Of a DNA stretch of 64,000 bases, positions 15,050 through 34,800 are shown piece by piece (the first letter of the stretch is position 1; the number at the start of each line of letters is the position of its first letter). The stretch covers positions 17,470,098 to 17,534,097 of the forward strand of contig NC_135560.1 of the NCBI RefSeq assembly GCF_964340395.1, written 5' to 3'. The notes under the pieces were generated by a model. It ran no database searches. It was not told the DNA's origin and worked only from the letters and a program-made list of their open reading frames with translations. The translations under genes and the position numbers were made by a program. Source of the stretch: Glandiceps talaboti (lineage: Eukaryota; Hemichordata; Enteropneusta; Spengelidae).

Positions 15050-15300
15050 GGGCGTGGCTGACTTTGTATTGTATTGGGCATTCTCCTTTCCATCGCTCTC
15101 TGTGTAGTTATCAATTTTAGTTCCTTCTCCTTGGTTGTTGACCATGTCTCTGCCCCATATGACATTGCAGATGACGCACGGATTACAGATCCTTTTTCTG
15201 AAAGATATTGGTATTTCCTTGTCAGTTAGTAGTTCTTTGTACATTTCAAAACATTTCCATCCTCCCGATCCTTTGATCCTAATTAGTACCTTCTTTCGTG
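15050..15300 (-). mobile_element. RTE-type LINE reverse-transcriptase C-terminal fragment, frameshifted
   Basis: The minus strand reads GGWKCFEMYKELL...IPISFRKRICNPCV. After a frameshift it continues MSYGAETWSTTKEKELKLI and TTQRAMERRM. The block 'C-V...-M-x-Y-G-x-E-T-W-x-x-T-K-x-x-E...Q-R-x-M-E-R' is characteristic of the region after the RT catalytic domain in RTE/BovB-like non-LTR elements. The frame is broken and the rest of the element is absent, so it is a dead fragment. Confidence 0.8.
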
Positions 15301-22275
<6,975 letters not shown>

Positions 22276-22516
22276 TTTATTTACTAACAACTTTTGAAAG
22301 TAACATATGCAAATTTCACTACAGAAATAGAAATACAGTTTTTCCTGAAATTCCAATACTTTCATAATTCATTTGTTTATGTTTATCTGTAACAAAATCG
22401 TTGCTTCCAGAATGGTAATGTTTACAAAAACAATTCCTCCATAAATATGAAAATCATATTTCAGATCTTTTACACATACATGTATATTACACTCTGAAAT
22501 GGCTGGGCAATTTATT
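22276..22516 (-). terminator. Candidate MOCS2 polyadenylation signals
   Basis: On the minus strand AATAAA occurs at 22516-22511 (about 245 nt after the MOCS2B stop) and at 22281-22276 (about 480 nt after it). Either could end the 3' UTR. AT-rich DNA produces this hexamer by chance, so the choice is uncertain. Confidence 0.35.
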
Positions 22517-22758
22517 GAAATGTTTTCACCAAAAATCCAGAAATCTTCTTTCAAATAGACAATTAACATAATGAGAGTAGCATAATTGCTCACACAAAAT
22601 GTACATCTAAAATTTGAAGAAAACAAGAATTCTAAGCCATGAACTAACTTTGGGAATACAGTCTAATAAACTTGCTAACTTAAAGAATAAGCTGACTGTC
22701 CAAAAACATGGCTGATTTATAATAGCCTACCATTTTTTCTGTGCACCTTTTACAAACA

Positions 22759-22854
22759 TCATGCTGATTGGTTAACACCTTCTCCTACAGTCTTAGCTGA
22801 CCAATCACATTCCTTGTTCTCTTTCCAGTTGTTACTACCATCCGCATAAACCTC
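22759..22854 (-). CDS. MOCS2: MOCS2B terminal coding exon
   Basis: After acceptor ttgatcag the frame reads [20 protein letters not shown], then 11 more residues and TGA (22761-22759). The spacing and the WKENKEC motif match the C-terminus of animal MOCS2B. The phase (0) matches exon 3. It lies 12.5 kb downstream of exon 3. Confidence 0.92.
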   Translation of the reverse strand, partial: EVYADGSNNWKENKECDWSAKTVGEGVNQSA

Positions 22855-25800
22855 CTGATCAAAAAAACAAACTTTACAAAATGAAACTTAAGACCCTGAT
22901 ATATTATTTTTTTAACTGTTAAACCATAGACCCGCCACCAACTATGGTTAAACAATCCTTTTAGAATTATAGAACTGATGTACACCCACTGTCACCAGTG
23001 AGTGTTCTTTATGTGTACACCACAACAATACATACAAATATAAGGGATCAGAACTTTGCATAGCTTTGTTTGTCAGGGTAATTGATACAAAAACATGAAT
23101 TTTTAATATGAATCAGTTGGAATTGACTGAAGACAATGTGTGTTTTAATCAGACAATTATTTACAAATAATTCACAAAGGCAATAATATTATAATATCAC
23201 ATATTACATGATTTATACATCATTTTCAATCATTTTCAATCATAGTTGAACATTTCATTTCTATATATTTATTCAATTCTGTATAATCTGTATAAGTTCT
23301 GGTGAAATAAATTTCAATTCAATTCAATTCAATTCAATTCTTTATTTATTGAGTAACTAACAGCAGTATAATTAAGTAACTACTAAGGGAAAGCATTTTT
23401 TTCACACAGAACAAGGATAATCTAGAAACAAAATCTAGTCATGTTCCTATAATTTAAATGATATTTTAATGTTCACTTGTTCTTTGTTTGTTGAGAATAT
23501 AACAGTGGCTTAAGTGTGCCCAGGCAAAGACTGTCACTGAAGAGATTTTTCCTCCAAAGCTATAGTGACCTAGAAAATCCATCACATTTCAGTAATGTTC
23601 CTTTCATTTACAGGATATTTTTATGCCATATTTCCATTTTGACAAAGGTTAGCTTACAAATGTAGGAAGATAATTAGAGATAGGAGACAAACATGACATA
23701 TGTCCATTACTGTCAGTTTCTGATAGGTTAATACAAAGTATTGACAAATGTGAACAATCCATAAATTGTTTCCCCTTCAATCACATATATGTCTTATTAA
23801 CTTCACATACATAAAATTACAGTTCACAGATTGAATTCTTCTTCACTGATTAACTTGTTAATTTAGTTTGATATTTCAAATACAAAAGAAATTGTGGATA
23901 ATTCATTTTTGCTTGTGATTTCAATAGATAGTGCTGTCTGATGTTTCAAATGATTTGATGAAAATACTAAATTAAAAAAATCAAAGGGAGCAATATTAAG
24001 TTTGAATTTCAATTATGTCCATTACTAAATTGGCAATAAAAATATGCAGAATTTGAAACAAATCCCATTTCTTTATTAACATCTAACAGAGCAGTAAAAG
24101 AAAAATTGTGAAAGTATGGGTTAACATTAACTAATCCTTCCCTAAAAATATTATTTTATTTCTGGTTTATTCCCTGGACTTTAATTGATGGCATCCAGTA
24201 GGTTTTACTGATGGGAGTGAAACAAGATATATGGTAATATATATTAAGTCAACAGCATTTCATCTAAAAGAGATATTAAAACAGGCAAGCCAGATAATTA
24301 AGGTTTCTGAAAGTCAAGCCTCCAATTGGTTTCTGCCTTGAGAGACAGGAAATTTTATAATTCAACCAACCATGGAATGACCTAAGTAGATACTACTCAT
24401 CATCCCAAGGTGTATTTTCTAAGGCTTTGAAACCCGTGGAATTCAGAGTGGAAATTAGGGAAACTTTTCTTAGCTTCCTACATGTTGCAGCAACTGATTA
24501 CTATCATCGGAAGGAATGAAGTAAAATGTGGGTAGGTTTTAGTACAAATTATGAAACAAATTTGACATTGTACAATTATGAGTACAAAGATTGGAACAAG
24601 ATTTTAAATTATAACACATGATTTCCATACAGCCTTCAGGGATTGGCTTAGATTGAGTCACAAGGTATAGGCTAGCGACCCATGGTGAGATCAATTTGCA
24701 TAGAGCAGGTACTACTGGTACATTGTATTCATGCATTTTTTTTCCATAGGGTGCTATTTATGTAGCACAGGAGTCCTATCAGTGATTTGCTTTGACTGGG
24801 GGAAGAATGCATGCCTGAGAATGTGATGTGTCATAAGACACTTATTGCCTGGCTTTATTAGGACATTAGTAAATGTCATATTACCCCTTGTTTTCAGTCT
24901 TGGGAAATAGTTACTACAGCCCTTGCAGTAATAGACATCTACTAGTGCCCTCATAGTCAAGTAATATGTGTATAGTAACCACTGACTGGTAAAAGTCAAA
25001 GTCTATGCTAACTGTCACATTATATATTGTCATGGTTACCAACAAATCCTGATGTTGTATCAAATAACTTCAAATGAACCATTCCCAGATTACATCAATT
25101 AAGGTTATATATTCTTTACTTACATAGCTATAGGTATGAAACCATATGGAAATTGCAACAAGTTCTGTGTTTAATCTAGATTTAATAGCTGAAAATGCTA
25201 CAATTTTGAGTACAAGGTTACACATCTGTATCAGTTCTTTCTCAATCCTACAATGTTTGCATAAGGTATTTGTGAAGCATTGCATATTTTGTAGCAAAAG
25301 CATGAAAAACTGTGGACTCTTACAACTATATTTAGACAGATTGTAGAACCAATAAGAAAATGATTTTCAAGCAACTAGCAGCAGTCTATATGGTGCATTA
25401 GGAAATGACCCTGAAAAACTCAATTGAGCATTGTTAGATAATACAACCAATATTGACGCGTATGTGAAATCTGCACTTATTTATTGGGGGAATGTATGAC
25501 ACAGCAATCTGTATCTGTGATATCATTGAAACGATGGGTAACATTAACAATGTACCATATGGCAATTAAATAGCATTTACATCGAGGTCTATCAAATCTG
25601 GAAAAGAGTTATTATGACACAATATCAAGGACATATTGTCTGGCATTTCCATCTTTTATTATATGCCACAATAAGTTTCGCATGGCTTCATGTAATGCAC
25701 ATTAACCATCTTCAGCTGTGGGGATCACTGTTGGCAATGCAGTCACGCAGACACAAAATTTGGATTATGACTTTGCTTTCCATCTGCAATAATTACAAAA

Positions 25801-28800
25801 CCATCAGGAAATCAGTCAGCGTAATAGCAATGCTCACTGATGTTATCTTGTTAATCTATGGTCTATCAATTTTGATGAAACTGATCAAACACCCTGTCAC
25901 TCGACTTGAACATTGTAGATCACTGAACCAGGTATAACTTGTGATGGATCCTGTTATAGTATTTCTTGAAATAACAACATTGTTACTAAGAAAATACACT
26001 ACAAAGTTTATTTTTCAGTTTACACTATAAGGCTAGACACTTGAACCAGCCTCTATGCATTTATAATATAGGGCTAGAACCAGCCTATATGAATTTATAG
26101 TTTCTTAAATACATCTATTACGACAACAGATAGATCACATCTTATAAAACAGGGCTAGACACTTGAACTAGCCTCTATGCATTTATGACATAGGGCTTGA
26201 CATTTGAACCAGCCTCTATGCATTTATATTTTCTGACATACAAATAGTGGATTTATCCAGAAAATGTATGGTTGCCATTCAGTAAACAGTAAATAATTCA
26301 GAAGTTGCAAATTTACCCCATCTTCTGTTATATATTTGCACACAACTTGAAAGAAGTCAGCTATACTAGTAGTTAAGCACTGCAATGTGAAAAAAAGGAC
26401 TTGATTTTGACACTTTCACATTCCAAAAGTAACAAACTAGACATTCATGCTTGCCAAAGATTAGGAGACCAGATATTCTATAACATAACAATAATAGAAA
26501 CCCCTGATATTTTGATTTAATATCACTTTGAAATCTTGCCTGACCTGAATTTAATGAATTATATAGTTTCAGTCACTTTCCAAGGTCTGGTATGATAAGA
26601 ATATTTCTGTGTCGTGAATAAATATGGTGAACTTAATTTGTGCCTTGCTTACTGTGAATGCATATACTTTGGCTATAGACCTGTTTTAGCTTATTTAGCT
26701 GAAACAATCATTAAATCAGCATGGGACATATTAATGGAATTACTTTCAATTATAAAATCTGCATGACCAGAGGTAATAAAGGCAGATTTATTTCAGATCA
26801 TTTACTGACAAAAGTGATGTAGTTGTAACAGCCCAGTTGTCAAAAAAATATATCCAGCAAAATAAAAGCAAAGCGAAAATGTGAACAGCTGTCATTTTGG
26901 CCAATGAAATAAATACTAAACACAGTATTCCAGCCTTCTAGTAGTTCTACTGAGCTAAAATTCCTTGAGGGCAATTAAGTATATCTAAGTTTACGTTTTC
27001 ATGTATTTCAGCAAAAGAAATTCTGAAGATAATCTGAACAATGGATGTATCATCAGCAAATGGAAAACTAAAAATCTGAAATAATTTGACCACAACCGTG
27101 TAATCAACTGAACTGAATGTATTAACGCTAGAGAACCAATTCTAATATAAACAAACATATAAATCTATGATAACTATTTCTGAAAAAACTTCTGTTCTGA
27201 GACACTATTCATTTGCATAATAGTCTCAACATACTTACCTCTGTCTTTACATTGTTAAGAGTAGCATAATGAAAGAGTTAAGAATGAAGGTGAAAAGTTG
27301 AAATAACACTCAAGTTTCAAACAGTGATTTAGATGCAGTTCTTGTCGTGTTTATATATTTAAAAAATCCACCAGGGAGGTTAAAAGATTTTCAATTTCAG
27401 AGTACTCAATAACACAATATTATCCCTAAGTTCCCTTAATGGCTAGTTTTTCCATGTCATTTCCATAACTTCACACAAGAACCATTCAGTTGATCCCTGA
27501 AAGATCTCTCGAGAGCTACAATAATAGTTTTTTTAGCCAACTAGGCAATGTGCAGTATTACCTAGGGAATTGTTGCAGACATGTTTCCATCTGGCTAATG
27601 GAAAAATGAGCACGCAACTCTCATTACAGACAGAAAAAAACTACAAAAACGATACATAAAAAATGTATCAAACTGCAATTTAGATGAAAGTCACTGTTCA
27701 GTGTGCTTTGAAATGTTGCTGTATTTATACAAGTACAACTTCTACTCATGTGATTTACATATTGTAGCCTGGATTACTTCTCCTGCCCACAAGGTCTACA
27801 GTAGTGCCACTTGGTGCATAGACACACACTACTTGTATTTCTCATATTTGTTTGGGGGGGACATAGGTATTCCTATTTATTTACTAAACATGACAGCAGG
27901 TGTATACACAGTTACAGCCATCCCACAACAAAGAAACAAAATTAAGACAAGACATATACCAAATACAAGACTTGAAAAATAAAATATTATAAATAGCTAG
28001 CTAATAACACATCCAAAATAAAGAACAGATTAAAGGTTGGCATAAAGAGGCATGCCTAAAAATATGTAAAGGGGGTAAAAAATATCAGTATTCCATGTTT
28101 TACCTTCATGTCATTAAAAGCATCTACAAACCTAGGTAGGAAAACATGCTTCCTCAAGTTTACTCTGCATCTCGGCTTTGAAAGCATCGGTGTGGTCCCG
28201 AGTTCACAGCAAGGTAATAGCGGAAACTTCATTTATATTTGTATGTAAGATACAATATGCTGTGTTGCCTTATTCATCATTACTTAAGTTAGTGTCAGTA
28301 TTAAAGGTGGCACAACATTCATATCTTATCGAGTACATTTATACACAAACTATCAGAAATTACTAACAAAACTACCTGTCAATTACCACATGAACACAAG
28401 ATTTATCATACTCAAACAATGACAGCTAGTAAACTGCTTTTTCTAGTAGAACAAGTTATCATCACAAGAAGCATGCAAAGAACACTATTAAAAATGTCAA
28501 CCATAAATCATTGGAGGATGAGAAACATTTTATATCCGACAGTTGACACCATATCCTTGAGTGTGATATTCTCTATTCTATTATACCTACTTGACAGGAA
28601 ATCACAAATATCTGCTGCATCACCATTTCAATGTGTCATTGTACTTGCTGGGTTACTCATAAAACTGACAAATAGCATATAAGTCAAATTTAATGAGACT
28701 AAATGTCAAGAATGTCAACAACAGGAAACTGTAATGCACTATTTGATGTACACTTATGTTCATACTGGACACCAAAAAGAAGGATTTAATCCAGTGTAAA

Positions 28801-31800
28801 AATCGGCTAGATTTCATTCATTTATCATTGTTGCCTTCATATATTACATATTCATGTATTTGTTTTGCCTCTTCCTTTTATAGAATCGGCTATTTCTCAA
28901 TTTTGTCGTTTGTTTTTATGCTGATGACTTTTTCCACTATAGGAAGAGATGCTAAATCCAAAACATCAGCATAAAAAAAATGGCAACATACAAAGGAAAT
29001 GAACTTTTCAGGTAATAATGAACCACCCGATGTTTGCAACAGAGTTTAATCAGATTTTAATTTGGCCACTACTTTCATCGTCAGCATCCAAGAAAATAAG
29101 AAAACGATGTTTCATTGAACATTTCATATAAATGTATTAAAACAAGAAATGGGTGATTACCTTGGGAAGTCATATATGAAGAATTTACACTTTAATATAT
29201 ACAAATCACAATTTAATTTTTCAATGTGGATGGCCCAGATCAACAGGAACATACCCCCTGTGTTAAAGGATATGGAGTCATGTCTTGCTTGTTCTGGGCC
29301 ATTAATGTTATCAAAAATGTTAGTGTTCAATATGAACTTGTTATTAATACCAAATACTGAAATGGACATACACTTGTATCTGGTTGGCCCTTGTGCATTC
29401 TCAATACTCCACTTAGTCAGGTGTTCATTGTAACCCTCAATACACACACAAGCAAAGTTGTATATGCCTTCAAACACGCAACACACAATTTTATTTTCTG
29501 GTCTCTCTATTAGGTCAATGCAAATCTACATACATCATTGGTTCTAGGTGATCGAAATATGAACCAAACTTGTTCAGAATCACCCATATTTTCCTCATGA
29601 AAAAAATTAAGCTTGTGTAGGTATAATTATATCATTCTCTAAAACTTCTCATCAAAGTGGAAAATAAGCAAGACATAGGGGTGTTGTCACTTCCTCATCT
29701 TCACCTCATACTGACAAAGCCCCTTAATATGTCACTCATATTTTTCTGAACAAACAAAAATTTGGGGGAATAACATCTTGTAATATTAGTAAATGTTAGG
29801 ATATTGTATTGGAATTCACAATCTACCTATTAATGGAAATATTTCCAACAGAGTGAAGGCTTCAAGGAAGACATCATTTTAACAAGGAAGCATCAAGGAA
29901 GACATCATTTTAATAAGGAAGCATCAAGGAAGACATCAAGGATCAAATATTTATGACAGGTTTATCATAACAACAATCAAGTGTTTCTTAATTTTTGAAT
30001 TTTAGAAGCATTGACCTATAAAAATAGTCATTCTAGCAACTTACAATAACTGGAAAGAATGGTACAACTTGGAAACTTACGACCATCTTGAAATGTTGAC
30101 AAGCTGACAGAAATTTGTCAAACTAAATATAACATTTCCTCTATATCATTCACTATGATTGAATTTACAAAATCTGAATGAGGAATATTTAGCAAACCAC
30201 TTTTCAAAAGAAGCTTTCAATTTGTCCATGATATAATTTGTTAGGATTGTACATCCTTATGTAACATTTGCGACCTATTGCGATGACTAATGACTCATAC
30301 TGTCAACGAAAAATGACTGAATGCATCATTACTCTCATACAGCAATTACATCGACATATTTCTCCATTACAGTATTAGTACTTCCTACATAACTCACTAG
30401 ATGAACATTTATGGCTCAGATTTTGACAATTTTTACAATCGTGTCACAGAGATATCAACAACACTAGAAGCTAATTAAAAAAACACATTAGTTTGTTCTT
30501 TATTGTTGCTAAGGGCACGGGCCAATCTGACATGACATATTTGAATATAAATGGAATATATAATACATAACAGATTGCATGATTTCATAGAATGTGATTA
30601 GCTGTTCATGGTATAGAATTCACTCTTCATATCCATGACTTTACAGTATATAAACGGAATTCTATAAAACTGTCTTGGAAGTGATTTCATTAAATTATTA
30701 AACTTAGGGTTAGGACTGTAGTAACAGGGTACGAAAATTTTTTTCTGGAATGAAACCTTTGCTTTGGAATCTACATAGCATCTCCTTGTTTAACAAGTGG
30801 TCTGTATTTAAAGACATTGCACTCATCGCAACATGTATTGTCTCAAAATACATCTCTCAAAATACTAAGCTTATCTCTAACTATGTACAGGTACACATTT
30901 AAATGATGTCGCTAGGTATAAAATTTCCAAAGTTATTGAAGAATTTGCTACTTGACCTTGACCTTAATGCCAAGTTTGAAAGTTTGAAACATAACATAGG
31001 CACATATATATATATATATATGTGAATGGTGAAGCTACAAAACTTTCTAAGTTATTGAGTGATTTACTATTTGACTTTGACTGCACCTGTTGGGGCTACC
31101 AAAAAAAATTGTTTCTGGACAGGAGAGTTTGTCTAAAATGTTGCTTGACACGATTATTTTTTATTTTTTTTTTAAATTCTCAACAAACCTCAACAAACTC
31201 AGTCTACTATTTATGGCAGTTACTGTTCTTTTTATTTAGTACATTAGAGCAAGTGTGTATGTGGGGAAGATGTCATTTGCTTGTTCATGATTGGCTCTGC
31301 AGTTGTCTTCACTGAAGTAGGGAGGGTTATTTTTGTGTTTCCCCACGGATATGCAGACAACATGGGCTGGACACACACGAAAAAATATATTTTGTGATGC
31401 GCGTGCTGACCAGAAACAATTCTTTTTTTATTTTTTGGCCTAATGTACAATATTTCATCAAGAACTTGACAAACTTAAAGGCCCATGATTCAATCCCAGG
31501 TTTTAGCATTAGTGTTATCTTATGAGTGACGCCATGAGGATTACATAGGATCATTCTTTTGCTGTGTAAACTTTGTATTTTCACCTAAATTTTAATCCTG
31601 TTGGTAGTCTGTACTTGCTGGGTTACTCATAAAACTGACAAATAGCATATAAGTCAAATTTAATGAGACTAAATGTCAAGAATGTCAACAACAGGAAACT
31701 GTAATGCACTATTTGATGTACACTTATGTTCATACTGGACACCAAAAAGAAGGATTCAATCCAGTGTAAGAATCGGCTAGATTTCATTCATTTATCATTG

Positions 31801-34800
31801 TTGCCTTCATATATTACATATTCATGTATTTGTTTTGCCTCTTCCTTTTATAGAATCAGCTATTTCTCAATTTTGTCGACACACACAAAAAAAAACACAC
31901 AAAAAAAAAGACGACTTATGCACGGGTATTTAAAGTGATGCGCACGCTGACCAGAAAGAGTTCTCTTTTCTTTGGCCATACCTTTTCAGAATTGGGACTG
32001 TTCGTTTCTCTCAATTCACAAACAATGATACCATTTGTGTGTTAAGTGTTACAAAACTTTAAATGTCTATGTTGATATTTTAATACTGTTCATTTGTGTT
32101 ACCATTTGGAGAACAGTTTTGTAGATTGTTTTGATGCTGTAGAGCAATTACATTAAAAAAATGTTAATACCAAAGAATTTGCACTGCCAAACAAGGTATG
32201 AATAAGTGTATCAAAACACCATCTGCAAGTATGAAGTATAAGTAGCAATTTGTCAACTAAACACACTGTGACCTGTAGCACTTTTAATCTACAGAACTTT
32301 TGTAGAACCGTTACAGAACAGTTCTATAGAAATATAAAGAATTAACTCATGTATCCTGCATCTTAGTAGACATTGATGAAATAATGACGAACATACCAAC
32401 CACATTCTGTGATAATACAGCACAGTAAAAATTTATTATGATTGCAAATGAAATTTGGTAGAATATGATTTTTTCTAACCTTTCGATTACAACTGGATAG
32501 GGACAACATGGTAAGTAACTGGGGAAGTCAAGTAGATTTGATGTATTTCATCAATGATGCTGGCAAGAACATAGCAGCAAGAACCTAATGGGTTATGGTT
32601 AGGGTATACATAAGGAGACAGTAAGATCTCTTAAACATACACCTGATACCATATTAAAAGGCCAACTGGTCAACATTTGTTCAAATATAATATTCTCTAC
32701 AAAATAATACACATTTTGTTCAATGTAAAAATACCAAATTACAGAATAAATATAGATGTATTAATCTGATTGACAAATCAAGACGATGTGTCAATGAGTA
32801 TATTTTGACACTATAGTGTTGCTATCTTTAAAGTTGAAAGTGTTGTTTATAGATGCAGAACACACAACAAACAAGGGAGAAATTTCCTTGTCTGTGAACG
32901 CACATAGCAATTTATCAAGATGACAGTATTTATCTAACAGAACATTACAGTCATGATCACCATTCTGAAAGCCTGTGCATACATCTCACAAGAAATCTTA
33001 TATTTATATATGCAGAGTATATATACACATAACACTATATCAAGTTGATGGCGTTTATCTAACTGAGAACAGCACAGCTGTATACTGACCCTGAGAAAGC
33101 TAAGTATATCTCATTGTTTACTGACAATGTAAGATATATCACGCAACCAATATTTAAGACTCGGCAGAGTCAAGTCACCTTAAAATGTCATGGTCAATGG
33201 CAAAGTGATTCCCAAAGCAAATCACATTCTAACAGCTATCAATTATTGAGTCCCAAATGATATAGGAGTCCCTGTGGAGTTCACATTCCAGTTTATTGTT
33301 GTGCATCAGTTCAAAAGAAGGACACTGTGAACTGATTTAAGAAAAACACGATAATGACGACACATCTAGATGTTGGCCCATTGTATTACACCCTGCGATG
33401 CTGTCAGCAAAATTTTGGGATTGATTTCACTAAACAGAGTGATTCTGTGAGTAGAAATTTTGATTTAATGTAACTCACAATACTTCTTCGCTTGAATGCT
33501 CAATGTCTTGTACATGTAATATCATAATGGTGCATCAAATTGTCTGCATACTTTATCAAATGTCATTTGAAAGCCATTAAAGTTCATTTCATAGTGACTT
33601 TAAATGTATGGACCACAATATCCCATTAGTTATCATTAAATGATGAAATGCCAATTGAATTTAAACTCTGATACCAAACCAATTAATAGTACTCTATCAT
33701 AATTTTATATATAGTTATAAATTTTTTTTTTTCTTCCCTACTTGTGACTTCATTTGATTACAGATAAATCATTTTAAAATTACTTTCTATACCAAAAGTG
33801 AAATGTAATAACTTCTAAATATGTTAATAATTTTGTGGGCAAATCCATATAATTCAAATTCACTGCATAGAATACATGACCTATTTGCTGTACACTAGCT
33901 AGTCCATGTGGATGTTATGCAATCAGCTGTCTCTGTCCATTATCATAGACATGTCATTGCAGAGAATACTGCTATTCACTGTACAGACCACTGGGAGTTT
34001 ATAGTCAACTGTCTCTGTCAGTTATCATAGACATTGTTCTCCATCTTTATTATGGACTCTCAATCCACAGAGAGAGAAAATACATCATACATTATAGTCT
34101 TACAAAAATAACAATAAGTTGTAAAATGGGGATAACAAAAGATACGATGTTGAAGCTAGACAAACAATATAAATTCTTCAATCTTTGTCCTAAAATCCCA
34201 TTACTATTCACTGTTCAGACTACCTTGAAGATGTTTTGCAGTCAACTGTCTCTGTCACTAAATATCATAGACTTCATAGCATAGAATACTATTCACTGGA
34301 CAGACTACCAACTGTCACTTAAGTTATCATACACTTCATTGCATGGATTACTATCCAATGTACAGACTACCTGGATGTTTTGCAGTCAACTGTCTCTGTC
34401 ACTTATCATAGACTTCATTTGCATAGAATACTATCCACTGTACGGACTACCTGAAAGTTTTGCAATCAACTGTCTCTGTCACTTATCATAGAAATCATTG
34501 CATAGAATACTATTCACTGTACAGACTACCTGGAAGTTTTGCAGTCAACTGTCTGTCACTTATCATAGACTTCATTGCATAGAATACTATCCACTGTACA
34601 GACTACCTGGAAGTTTGTAGTCAAAGAGTTTGATATTTGAAAGAACAGTTTTAACATTCTGAAGTCATTGTTGTAATCCATTGTCCTCTTTATAACAAAA
34701 ATAACTCCTAATATTCCCTGTAAATGACATGGTTTGTGATTACAAGCACAACAGGTGTACACAGAGATTAGGGTATTTGTTATGTCATCACTTGAGATTT

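Noticed and set aside
25614-25937. 107-codon hydrophobic plus-strand ORF, initially read as a membrane protein
   Set aside because: No motif is recognised, and the minus strand has a better exon layout (acceptor, stop, AATAAA) over the same bases.
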